A stretch of 64,000 nucleotides of DNA, taken from NCBI GenBank assembly GCA_007258455.2, contig VDFB02252616.1:126038743-126102742 (forward strand), written 5' to 3'. A model generated the notes under the pieces. The model did no database searches. It was given only the letters and a program-made list of their open reading frames with translations, and was not told the DNA's origin. A program made the position numbers and the translations under genes. This DNA is from Sequoia sempervirens. Its lineage: Eukaryota; Streptophyta; Pinopsida; Cupressales; Cupressaceae. Below, in pieces: positions 37,539 to 48,495 of this stretch (its first letter is position 1; each line of letters starts with the position of its first letter).

Positions 37539-38297
37539 ATGGCGGATGAGGGTAAAATGAAGGTAGATAAATTCAATGGGTAGAACTATCATTTATGGAA
37601 GATGTAGATGGAGGATTATCTCTATCAAAAGGATTTATGGAGGTAATTGTAGGGAATAGCCAAGAAACTGACAACAATGAGTGATGAGGATTGGAATCTT
37701 CTAGACAGAAAGGCATTGGGAACCATTCATTTATGCCTAGCACAATCGGTGGCATTCAATATTACAACAAAGACAACTCAAGAGTTGATGGAAACCTTGG
37801 AAAAGTTATATGAAAATCCTTCCACTTCAAATAAGGTATTTCTTATGAATCATTTATTTAATATGAAAATGGCAGAAGGTGGGTCAATTGTTGATCATTT
37901 AAATGAGTTAAATATGGTTACCAGTCAATCAACTTCTATAAATGTAAACTTTGATGAAGAAGTTAGGGCTCTTTTGATTCTGTGTTCTTTGTCTAAAAGT
38001 TGGAATAGCTTGGTAATATCTATTAGCAATTATGTTTCTAGTTTGAATACATTTAAATTTTATGATGTTGTTGGTGTTATTTTGAGTGAGGAAATTCATA
38101 GGAAAAGCTCAGGTGAAACATCCACATCAGGCAGTGTTTTGAATGCAGAAAGAAGGGGTAGAAAAAAGGAGAGAGGAAAAAATTGTGGAAGTCATGAGAA
38201 GTCACAAGGAAAATCAAAGGACAAAAGGTCCCAATCTAGAAATAAGAGGGATTGTTGGTACTGTGGTAAGCCGGGTCATTTAAAGAAAGATTACTAG
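37539..38297 (+). pseudogene. Copia gag
   Basis: From ATG 37539 (MADEGKMKVDKFNG) the frame shows a UBN2-type gag: NYHLWKM, DRKALGTIHLCLAQSV, LYENPSTSNKVFLMNHLFNM and SIVDHLNELN. A basic stretch leads to a zinc knuckle CWYCGKPGHLKKDY in which the fourth metal ligand, normally Cys, is Tyr, followed directly by a stop. Four stops near the start (37582, 37606, 37645 and 37651) sit where Gln is usual, consistent with CAA/CAG to TAA/TAG. Confidence 0.88.
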
Positions 38298-38339
38298 TCT
38301 CAGAAAAATAAAGGAGACAAAAAGGAAGGAAATAAAGAG

Positions 38340-39490
38340 GAAAATGTGGTAAGTAATAAATTTGATGAGGATACTTTGATTATTTTCCTTGATAATGTTG
38401 ATGATTCTTGGGTGTTAGGTTTAGGGGCTTCATTTCATGCTACACCCTATAGAAGTTATTTTCTTGATTATGTCTAAGGGGATTTTGGGCTGGTTTATTT
38501 GGGAGATAATAAACCTTGTACAATTGTTGGAAAGGGAAGGATAAAGATTAAGTTACATAATGGGAATCATTGGCTACTACATGGGGTAAGGCACGTTCCA
38601 AAGTTAAAAATAAATTTAATTTCAGCAGGGCAACTAGATGATGAAGGTTGTGTTGTTACATTTAGTGATAAAAATTGGAAGGTTAATAAAGGTGTCTTAG
38701 TGGTAGAAAAAGGTGTGAAAGTAGGCACCTTATATCTTTGTAAAATTCATACTGTTCCTTCTACTTTAGCTATTGCAGATAAAAATCAATGTTCAGGGAC
38801 AGTTGTTGTAGTTCAGCTGGCAGAAAATTAGACAATTGCAATGGATTCTGAATCAGCACTGTGGAATAATAGACTTGGGCATATGAGTGTAAAAGGTATG
38901 AAAGTACTTCATTCAAAGAATGTTTTACCAGGCTTGAAATGTGTTAATATGGATTTATGTGAAAGTTGTGTATATGGCAAACAAAAGAGAGTTAGTTTTC
39001 TCAAGGATGGGAAGCAAAAGAAAGATGAGAAATTGGAGCTTGTGCATACGGATGTATGGGGACCATCTCAAGTATCTTTTCTTGGTGGCTCTCGACATTA
39101 TGTCACTTTTATTGAGGATGCAACAAGGAAGGTATGGATTTATTTCCTTAGGTAGAAATCTAATGTATTTGAAACTTTTAAGAAATGGAGAAGCTTGGTT
39201 GAAAATGAGACAAGTACAAAGTTAAAATGTTTTAGATATGATAATGGTGGTGAGTATTGCAGCAAAGATTTTGAAGATTATTGTTCCTCTACTGGTATTT
39301 GTAGGTAGAAAATGGTTCCAAGGACTCCACAGGAAAATGGAGTGGTTGAGCACATGACCAGAACAATAATGGAGTGTGCACAAACTATGAGATTGCATGT
39401 TGGGTTTCCTTTAAACATGTGGGAAAAGGCTGTAAACACTATTATTTATCTAATATATAGAGGTCCCCACAATCCTTTGGGTATGTAGTG
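38340..39490 (+). pseudogene. Copia protease and integrase
   Basis: The protease block reads WVLGLGASFHAT (about 38409), where the usual catalytic DSGAS has become GLGAS, so the active site is lost. The integrase zinc finger lies in LWNNRLGHMSVKGM and CESCVYGKQKR. The catalytic core shows ELVHTDVWGP (Asp), RYDNGGEYC (Asp) and TPQENGVVEH (Glu). Stops lie at 38476, 38829, 39153 and 39306. After NPLGM at 39487 the sequence jumps to the integrase-RT linker, so part of the integrase C-terminus is deleted. Confidence 0.88.
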
Positions 39491-41075
39491 GTGGATGATA
39501 CACCAAACAGTGATGTTACAGTGGTTCCTCATGCTACACAACAACAACAACAAAAAATACCACAAACTCCAATGAATGTTAGACAATCTTCAAGGATAAG
39601 TAGACCTCCAGAAAGAATTTCTCCCTCTTTGTATTCTATTTTATTAACTGATGTTGGTGAACTGAAATATTATGATGAAGCTATGCAAGTGGATACCAAG
39701 GTTTAGTGGGAGCATGGAATGGAAGAAGAAATGGACTCCTTGTTGAAAAATCAGACTTGGGATTTATGCAAATTTCCTACAGGTAAAAAAGATTTACCAA
39801 AAAAATGGGTTTATAGGCTGAAAGAGGAGGATGGAGGTAAGAAAATATTTAAATCTAGATTAGTTGTAAAGGGATTTGCACAAAAAAAAGGAATTGATTT
39901 TGATGATATTTTTTCTTCGGTTGTTAAAATGACTTCTATACACACTATTTTAAGTAAAGTGGTTGTTGAAGATTTGTATTTGGAACAGCTAGATGTTAAA
40001 ACAACCTTTCTCCATGGTTATTTGGAAGAGGAAATATATATGGAACAACCACAAGGATTTAAGGTCAACGATAAGGAGAAGCTTGTGTGTTAATTGAAGA
40101 AAAGTTTATATGGCTTGAAACAAGCACCTCGATAATGGTATATTAAATTTGATAGCTTTGTGGCTAAGCATGGCTACAGTTGATGTAATTCTGACCATTA
40201 TGTTTATTTTAAGAGGTTGGATGATGATAGCTACATTATTTATGTTTATATGTTGATGATATGCTTGTAGCGGGGTCTAACATGGATCATATAAAGGAGT
40301 TAAAACAGCACTTAGAAAATTCATTTGCTATGAAGGATTTGGGGGAAGCAAAGAAAATCCTTGGTATGAAGATTACACGAGATAGGAAAAACAAAAAATA
40401 TTTTTTATCTCAGGTTGATTATGTTGATAAGGTGTTGCAGATATTTCATATGGAGAATGCTAAAGTTGTTAGCACACTTTTTCCTAGTCATGCTAAATTG
40501 ACTGAGGATATGTGTCCAAAGACACAAGAGGAGGAAGCAAAAATATTCAAGGTACCATATGCTTCAGCTGTAGGCAGTTTAATGTATGCCATGGTATGCA
40601 CGAGACTGGATATTGCACATGATGTAGGAGTTGTTAGCAGGTATTTGAGTTATCCTAGAGTTGAGCATTGGAATGCGGTAAAATGGATTCTCAGGTATTT
40701 GAGAGGTACATCCAATAAATGTTTATGTTTTTGGGGCTCTAATACTGATTTAAAAGGCTATGTTGACTTAGATTTGGCAGGGGATGTAGATACTAGGAAG
40801 AGTACCATAGGTCATGTATTTACAATTGGTGGGACAACAGTGAGTTAGATTTCTTGGTTGCAAAAGGTGGTTGCTTTATCAACCACAAAGGTAGAGTATG
40901 TTGTTGTAACATAGGCATCAACGAAGATGACATGGCTGCAACTTTTCTTGGAAGAGTTGGGATAACAATAGGCTGCAAATTACTTGTTTACAACCAGCTA
41001 GAGTGTTATACATCTAGCAAAGAATTATGCCTTGCACTCTAAAACCAAACATATACAGTTGAGATATCATTGCAC
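39491..41075 (+). pseudogene. Copia reverse transcriptase and RNase H
   Basis: The linker ends PERISPSLYSILL. RT starts EEEMDSLLKNQTWDL (39722) and continues WVYRLKEEDGGK, KSRLVVKGFAQKKGIDF, QLDVKTTFLHGYLEEEIYMEQP, a short frameshifted stretch, then LYVDDMLVAGSN (about 40245), the YVDD catalytic motif. RNase H follows (GSLMYAMVCTRLDIAHDVG, WILRYLRGTSN, GYVDLDLAGDVDTRKST). The last recognisable motif is KTKHIQLRYH at about 41043-41072, where the element is cut. Confidence 0.9.
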
Positions 41076-42122
41076 ATGACATATAAATCAATATAATTCA
41101 TTGTACATAAAATTATATATTAAACTATCATGCTAATAAAATAAAATAGTATGTATTTGTCATCACATTGAATAGTTTGATTTTATAAAATATACAAGTG
41201 TACAACTTCTAATCTTGATGAAAACCAACTCAAAATTAGAAGGCATGACTAACTACTTACTAATTTAGTAATATTTTGTAACAATTTAGTCAATCGATGA
41301 ACAATAGTTACATGCTTGCTAAAAATAGAAAGAGAGTCAAATTAGGAGACATGGCTTTGCGAGTGAAGAGAGGATATTAAATTGAAGAAGATATGTAATG
41401 ATTTATATGGCAGGATATATAATGGATTCAACATACATTAGTTGTGAATTGAATTATGCAAAACCTTTTATATCTATAAATATAATTTATGGTTATTTTT
41501 TTTGTGCATTTTGTTATACCTTACATGTTCTTTTTTTGTTTGTTATGTTTTGAGAAGACTATGATTTTTTTTATACTAGGCTAAGGAGTTGTATCAAATA
41601 TTAAATCAAATAAAATTTATATTTTATGAACAATATATGTTAATAACTTATCATGCATTAAAATTGATTTGTAATAAGTGATTCTTTATGTTGTAAATAA
41701 TGTGTTCAATTAATATTCTTTCTAGAGACCTCAACCACTTGATATTAAAATACTTGCAAAATGAAAAGATGTAAAACTTTCCATTTAGTACATAAATCAT
41801 ATTTATTACACACTTCAAACATAAATAAATATTAATACATATATGTATAATTTAACACATATGCAAACAATAGGATAGCATTCATATGGTAAACTTCCTA
41901 TGAGCTTTAAAATTTCATCAAATTGTCTAAATAGCTTCAAGATTAGGGGCATAAAAATATAGTCAAGTCTAAAAAATAAGGTTGTGACATATAGTATAAT
42001 CCACAACTACTACATGTATAGTCCTAGTATATGTATCTACCCTACGCCAAAGGCTTGGCCACATAATCTCTCTAAATCACTATAAATACCTAGCAACAAC
42101 AATATTCAAATTAGAGGAGTTC
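41076..42122. repeat. Duplicated TNL flank, copy C, right part
   Basis: Resumes alignment with copy A at about 6377 (tgacatataaatcaat.aattcattgtacataaa) and runs to about 7050 (acaatatt.aaattagagga). It includes shared blocks such as aggatagcattcatatgg and catgtatagtcctagtatatgtatctaccctac. It contains several indels relative to copies A and B. The segment equivalent to 5882-6377 of copy A is missing. Confidence 0.75.
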
Positions 42123-42379
42123 AATCATTTTATTTTCTATAGAAATCAATCTATCCAAAAATATTTTAAAAGATATTTGTACAAGTACACAAATACTTTC
42201 AAGGAAAATATAAGATAGAGATTTAGTCATAGCTCAAAAACTTTATCACCCATTGGAACAATCATCCAAACCATAGTTAGAGGATAGACAAAATAACAAT
42301 TATCTAAAGATAAAGGTACAAATGTGTTAAAAATTAAGACCATTGGAACAATTATTCAAATATTAGATGTTAATTATTC

Positions 42380-42860
42380 TATAATAGCTCTCATATAAGC
42401 AACATAGTGCTTTCTTCCACTCCATGCTTCTTCTTGAATCATGTTTTGAATACTCTTAGTTGGGAATCTATTTATTATGTAGACTGCACATGTTATATAA
42501 CCTCTACCCAATACTCATTTGATATTTATATTTAGCCCTCAACATATTCCTAGCCATATCTCCATGTTTTTATATTCTTTCTTTATACTAAGTCATTCTT
42601 CTATGGTGTGTACTTGGTAGTAAAATTCTTATGTATTCCATGATCCTTACAAAAATTTAGAAAAAGCTAAAGATCTATTTTACACATTTTTCTATTCTCA
42701 AAACTTTGATAAAGTGCCCAATTTGCTTCTCAACTAGAGATTTTGAATTTGTAAAAAATATTGAAGACATCATGCTTATGTTTTAGGAAATGTACTCATG
42801 TTTATCTATGTAGTATTAATTAATGTCAAAAAATTTAAAACATCCATCAATTGAAGATTC
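42380..42860 (-). pseudogene. Antisense copia integrase relic
   Basis: On the minus strand, shifted frames give FYKFKISS, GHFIKVLR, FCKDHGIHKNFTTKYTP-like text, then WVLGRGYITCAVYIINRFPT, KSIQNMIQEEAWSGRK and HYVAYMRA (about 42495 down to 42385). These match, in order, the C-terminal half of plant copia integrases. Frameshifts and stops are frequent. It is a different, older element than the one at 37132 and lies in the opposite direction; no LTRs are seen. Confidence 0.8.
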
Positions 42861-43413
42861 TTGCATTGGTCTAGATAATAAGAGTGAATAATCTCAAATG
42901 ACGCTTTTTCTCCAACTTACTAATTGGGAATTATCATGTATGTTGCTTTCCAAAAATACACCCTTCACATATTTTATTTAGTTTGTTTATCAATGACAAA
43001 CCTTTTACCATATTTTTTTGCGTGTATAAAATTTAGACCTCAAAATTTTAATTTTCTGAATCATACATGCCAAAATGAATTCTCATATTTTATTCCTAAT
43101 TAAAAAATTTCTTTTGGTATTCCTTCACCAAAAGATTGATCGGGATTCTTTTGTGAAAATTCTAAAAGACTTTGCACTTGAGGAGGTATTTATTAAGTGG
43201 TGTTTTGTTGGGCTAAATGTGAGATTTCTTGAGAAAATTCAACCCTCAAATATTTTATTGTTGGTCATTTGAAATTTTTCTATTAAATAATTTCTTGGAA
43301 ATTGGTCCAAAATTACACATTATTTATTGTTTAATGACACTCTATAGCCCTTCTAAGTAATTTGTCTAATGCACATCAGGTTATGTTTAAAATTGGGAAC
43401 ATTGTAAACATTT
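42861..43413. other. Unassigned AT-rich DNA
   Basis: No gene or repeat is recognised. The open frame at 43075-43272 has no family features. Some minus-strand text near 42861 may extend the antisense copia relic but is too degraded to support. Confidence 0.3.
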
Positions 43414-44230
43414 GGGCCTGTGCAAGATCATGATGGGCCAAACATGGCCTCTAAGTGGCGAAAATATAGAAAAATAAACTTAAGCAATTTCACATTAAAA
43501 TTTGAATAGGTTATTAACATAATTTAGAAAATATGTAGAAATAATATTTATAGCAAATTGAATGTAGTTTGTAAGCTACTTTTTTTTTTAAAAGGTAATT
43601 TTATTTGGTGAAAATTTGAAATTTCAATGTAGTAGTACTTTAAATTTTGAAGAAAAATAAAAAGCATGTATTTGTCCGACCAACCTAAGTATGAGAAAAA
43701 AATTATTATTTTTGAATCTTTAAATATAAGTATAGGACACATGCCCAAATGTGACGTATATTTTTTTGTAATTTTTTTGCAAGTAAATAATTATTTATGA
43801 ATGTTTTAGTAGGAATTTTTAAAAATATGAAAAATAATTTGTCTAGCCACCCTAACTTGGTCAAAAAGTTATGATTTTTTTAACCTATAGTTTGTAAAGC
43901 ATAGAGTGTGACACATCTTTCAGATTTGAAAAATGTGTAACCATTTAAAAGTTATAGATGCTTTTCAATTAGCCTATCAATAAGAACTTTACACCTAGTG
44001 CATGTAGAAAATCAATTATAATTATTTATTAAATTCAAAATAAAGCATATCTTATATTGGAAGAATGCTAACAATTCATTGAATAAACCTTTTTCATTTC
44101 ATCAAATTTGGATTAAAAAATTCATCACCACAAAGGTTAAGTCTGAAAAACCACTAGAACCCTTCTAAACATGTTGCAACTATTGAATTTTTAGGTTTGA
44201 CACCCCCAAGCCAAATTTGAAAGCAACCCT
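43414..44230. mobile_element. Non-autonomous TIR element (copy b, inverted)
   Basis: Starts gggcctgtgcaagatcat, comparable to the ggtatgtgcaggatcat end of the element at 23326. Its interior aligns to that copy in reverse complement, for example ttggtgaaaatttgaaatttcaatgtagtagtac (about 43604) and attttt.aaccta.agt.tgtaaagcatagagtgtgacacat (about 43878). The right end is too diverged to place exactly. No coding sequence. Confidence 0.65.
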
Positions 44231-44585
44231 GATGTAATAACCAAGGCGAGAAAAAATGTCAAAAAGAATAGATATCCATTTCTTAAAGTTAAGAAACAAA
44301 TATATGTTTCTTTGACTTAAGTTCTAGCAAATATCTATTTTTTAAACTTAAGAAACAGATATCCCTTTCTTGATTTTTTTTTGGTTGATTATAGATTAAA
44401 ATTTAAAATATGTTATAATATTAATATTAATATAATATAAATCTTATATATTATATATTATATTATATAAATATAATATTATATATAATAATATAATATA
44501 TATTATAAAAAAATATTTGATGGATTGTTGTAAGGGAGTTTTAAATATCATATAAATGAAACTAGAAGGAGCTAACAAAAATATA

Positions 44586-45070
44586 TACATCTCTCTCCCT
44601 CACCCTCTTCCCTCTCTCCTTCACCTTCCCTCTCTACTTCTCTCTATCTCCACTCACCCTCTCCCTCTCTATCTACCTTTCCGTAAATCCCTCCCACCTT
44701 ATCTCTCTTCATATCTCTCCCTCCCTCCCACCTTTCCCCCTCTTTACCTCTTTATCCCCTTCCCTCTCCATTTCTCTTTATATCCCCTCACTCTCTCTAC
44801 CTACCTCTCCCTTTATTCCTTCTAGCTTACCTCTCCCTACCTCCCTTCTTCCCTCTCTCTCCCTCCCTCTCTCCCTCCCACCCTACCTATCTACCTCTCC
44901 CTCCCTCCATCCATGCCTCTCTACTTCTCTCTATCTCTCCTCTCCCACCATCCCTCCAAACCCCTCTCTCTTTTACTCTCTCTCTCCCTCTCTACCTACA
45001 TTTACATTTCCCTCAATCCCTCCCACACCACCCCCCCTCTCTCTCCCTCTCTCTACCTCTCCCTCTCTAA
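44586..45070. repeat. Long pyrimidine-rich tract (CTCTCCCTC)n
   Basis: Nearly 500 bp of C and T with few purines on the plus strand, as imperfect ctctccctc/ctacctctc units. Open frames here encode only Ser/Pro/Leu low-complexity protein and are not genes. Such homopurine-homopyrimidine tracts can adopt triplex structure. The tract runs directly into the palindrome at 45071. Confidence 0.85.
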
Positions 45071-45160
45071 CTCTCTCTACCCACCTCATCCATAATATTT
45101 AATATATATTAAAATATTTTAATATATATTAAATGTTATGGATGAGGTGGGTAGAGAGAG
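45071..45160. repeat. 90 bp near-perfect palindrome
   Basis: Arms 45071-45115 and 45116-45160 are inverted copies, 45 bp each, with one mismatch (an a/g change in aaat-ttatgg) and no spacer. The outer ends are ctctctctacccacctcatc and gatgaggtgggtagagagag; the centre is attaaaatattttaat. The left arm continues the pyrimidine tract; the right arm abuts the 5' truncation point of the LINE. A 5' inversion during target-primed reverse transcription, or fold-back repair at insertion, could have produced it. Confidence 0.92.
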
Positions 45161-45194
45161 GACAACACTACACATTTTTTACTAGTACCTTAAT

Positions 45195-45650
45195 TTTGAC
45201 CCTTGGAAGCATGAAGTAAGGGAGGGTCCAGTTTGGGTTAGAATGTATGAGATTCTTGTTGAGTATTGGGAAGAAAATATATTAACAAAGATTGGGAAGA
45301 ATCTAGGCACTCTCATTTCAATGGACGAAATAATTGTGGATAGAAGTCAAGGGGCCTATATTAGATTCTGCATAGGTTTAAAGCCACAACAAAAGCTTCC
45401 ACTAGAGATTGAATTAAGCGCAACAATAGGGTTCAAAATAGTCAAAGTAGAAAGGGAAGATCAATTACTGTTATGCCCGAATTGCAAATTGAAAGAACAC
45501 AAAAACGTGGACTGCTTTGGGTCAATTCACATTAGTAGAGAAAAAATATATGCTTGGGTTGGGTAGGAAAAATGGATGAATCTAGCAGTATTGAATAGGA
45601 AGGTTCATGATCTACAAATGAAAACAATATGGATGATGTATCAATTAGAG
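45195..45650 (+). pseudogene. LINE ORF1, left part
   Basis: The frame reads NFDPWKHEVREGPVWVRMYE, then EYWEENILTKIGKNLGTLIS and LLLCPNCKLKEHKNVDC. This matches the DUF4283 and CCHC-type zinc-knuckle region of plant LINE ORF1 proteins, which bind the element RNA. The N-terminus is lost by 5' truncation. The frame closes at 45566 and coding text is then cut by the inserted element at 45651. Confidence 0.82.
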
Positions 45651-46859
45651 TGTAATGCCCCGCCATGCAACCCTAGAGGAATTTACAAATTAACTACTCA
45701 AACGTACCAATTTTTTTTTTTGTTTGAATGCAAATAACATGCAAGGTCAATACCCAATGCAACAACCTCTAAGGTTGCAAGATTGAGATTACTTTAAAAC
45801 CCAAACAAGAAACATGAAATGAAACCATAACATTTAATTACTTAACAAATTAAATACACATACATTCCAAACATGATAAATTACCCCAAAACATAAGTGA
45901 TACCACATGTTTTCAATTAACAATCATTTACAATACGATTACAACTCTCATTCCCCGAATGAGGTAAATCCAATAAACAAGGTTACAAATTACATCGTCC
46001 ACCTCGATACAATGAGGGTAATAAAATTAGAATAATAACTGAAAAGAATAAAGCATGAAAGTACCGGATCCCATGAGCTCTCCAACTGGAAATTTCATCC
46101 ACACGAATAAGAAGACGACCCAACAGATTAAGGTGCACGTTCCACCCAACCATGTGATACCCGAAGGCTCACCCCCCGTGCTAGGAGATAGTAACAAGGA
46201 ATTCCTATACAAGACCATCCACCCCTAGACACATGCTAAATCACACTGACACAACCAATCACATGAACCATACAACCATAAGGATAACACAAGTACAACT
46301 CTAACATCACTAAAATAAGTCGCATTACTTCTAGAAATAAATCCGATTGAGTATGATAAGAAGACCATACACATAAAACCAAATACCAAATGTTATAGAA
46401 AGAGTGTCATCACATAGCTTGACATGGGATCTCCTTTAGGAATCTTCATAGGCTTTGAACCCCACTATGGGTTGTCCTAGTGGCCTCTACCGAATCCCGA
46501 CACCCATACTCACTCATGCGAAATCAAATACCTCTCGTAAGGACAAGAAATATGACCTTGCCATTCCAAGCCTTCTCATCCCATCTCAAGTCTATACAAG
46601 ATCTTTCATCCATGAGCGAGGCTCAATTATCTTAATTAGTGTGAAAAACTACCTAAAATTCTAAGTATATTGTTTTAGTTATCACTTGATTAAACCACAT
46701 CTGAAGGTTTCCCAGTTCACCTCTTTGGGCTATGGCCCCTAACATAAGCCACTCTTCTACTTGACAACAAACCAACACAAAAACCATCACCAAGGATGCC
46801 AAAGGGCATACAAACAAGATTTAAACAATCACTCCAACTCTAGGAGGAACATATAATGA

Positions 46860-47010
46860 AATCCCACTCCAAACACAAGAGGCAACAAAAGTCAAAATCC
46901 TCTCCAAACACTGGAGGCAGCAAAAGTCAAAATCCTCTCCAAACATTAGAGGCAACAAAAGTCAAAACCCTTTCCAAACACTGGAGGCAACAAAACACAA
47001 ATCCACTCCT
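46860..47010. repeat. Minisatellite, about four units of 35 bp
   Basis: Units of the form ctccaaacactggaggcaacaaaagtcaaaatc recur at about 46867, 46902, 46937 and 46972, inside copy 3 of the long element. Each unit contains the short inverted pair ctcc...ggag, so the array could fold into small hairpins. Confidence 0.8.
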
Positions 47011-48300
47011 TCCATAGGAGGTATGAACCACATAACCCACTCCTAACCACAAGAGGCACAAACCATCCTCGATCGTGAAAACCGGGTAAGACAACATGAT
47101 ACACTAAATGCCCTACCCAAGGAAATACAACGGTTGACTAACATAATACAACCCCAAAAGTTAAACCCCTTATGGAAGACTTAACAACCCTTCAAATCAA
47201 TTTCCCCAAAGCGAGAACAAAAGAAGTACACATTCAAGAAGGGCGATCAAAAGGAGTTAAATCTATATTTGGATTTCCTAAATCCACTTCCTTTAATAAC
47301 ATCTAATAGTTTATTGCCACAATAAAACTAATTAAATTATGTCTCTTTCAGACAAAGGATAAAATTTAACCAGATGTTTAATTCCCTAATTGCTCTTGAA
47401 TAATAATAAAATGAACATTTACTTCTTCAATTTAAAACATATCATTTTGAAATAACTATTTCTCCTTTGCAAAAAATAAATCATTTTAAAATCAATTGAT
47501 CTTGCTATTAAACACCTTACATTTAAATCCACCTTTCAAATATATTATTTTAAAATAAAATCAATAACTTGATTATGAACACAATATTTTAAATTCCTCA
47601 ATTTCACATTATATGAAGTTAATTAATCTTATCGTAAGTTCACTCGCAACCAATAAGAACATTAAATAAAAATGCTCTTATAAACATTCCATTTTATTTA
47701 ACACGAATATCCATTTTCCTTAAAATCATTCCCTTATTAAATAACTGTTTAACATTTGACAAACAATCATAAATCAAATCTAAGGGTCCACTTCAATTTC
47801 CTAATAATATTGAAATATAAGAATCCCATTGAAATCATTTCATTATAAAATCAATATATACATCTTATATAATAAAAATAATCCTAAATAGTCATGTTTA
47901 AATATAAATATATTTTAACCTGAAAAAAATTATTTTAAATATATATTTATATTTTCAAATTAAAATCCAACTTATAAATATTTCCCAAACTATTTAAAAC
48001 CCATTTAAAATTCAAACCATTTAAATAATAACTAATTATTTCTTTTTAACACAAAATAAATAAGATAAAATAAAATATAACATATAATGTATTATATATA
48101 TCATAAATAATTATTATATTATATATATAATATATAATATATATATATATATCATATATATAATAAATAAATATTAAATTATTATATAATATATGATGAA
48201 TATTATATTTTTTATTTATAAAAAAAAATAAAATTAATAAAATGGAAAAGCCCATATAGGGCACGCAGGTCGACCCTGCCTCCACAGGGTGGCGACCTGT

Positions 48301-48495
48301 GTGTTTAACACATAGTCCACCTCCCTTTGGGGCGACGACCTATGTGTTTAACACACAGTCTGCCTCCCTTTGGGGCGACGGCCTGTGTGTTTAACACATA
48401 GTCTGCCTCCCTTTGGGGCGGTGGCCTGTGTGTTTAACACATAGTCCGCCTCCCTTTGGGATGGTGGCCTGTGTGTTTAACACACAGTCCGCTTC
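48301..48495. repeat. Minisatellite, five units of 43 bp, GC-rich
   Basis: Units start with gtgtttaacac at 48301, 48344, 48387, 48430 and 48473, an exact 43 bp period. Each contains the near-palindrome tgtgtttaacaca and ccctttggggcgacggcctg. The array is an isolated G+C-rich block in AT-rich surroundings, within copy 3 of the long element. Copy 2 has a GC-rich block in a comparable setting at 27900-28020, but a different sequence. Confidence 0.88.

Larger units (their letters stand above)
37132..41075 (+). mobile_element. Ty1/copia retrotransposon, 3' truncated
   Basis: A 5' LTR (about 37132-37452, TGTTGG...CTAACA) is followed by the primer-binding site and the copia order gag, protease, integrase, RT, RNase H. 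The element stops abruptly at about 41075 inside the last RNase H motif (KTKHIQLRYH), with no 3' LTR. The next base belongs to the right part of the TNL-flank repeat, which lacks about 495 bp. One deletion removing the copia 3' end and neighbouring repeat explains both. Many in-frame stops show it is dead. Lineage within copia is not assigned. Confidence 0.9.

Noticed and set aside
44240..44380. Inverted short motifs around ttcttaaagttaagaaac and agatatcc
   Set aside because: Too short and AT-rich to distinguish from chance; no target duplication or second copy seen.
44556..45095. Open frames of 89 and 60 codons rich in Ser, Pro and Leu
   Set aside because: They are translations of the pyrimidine-rich simple repeat; no domain and no codon structure of a gene.
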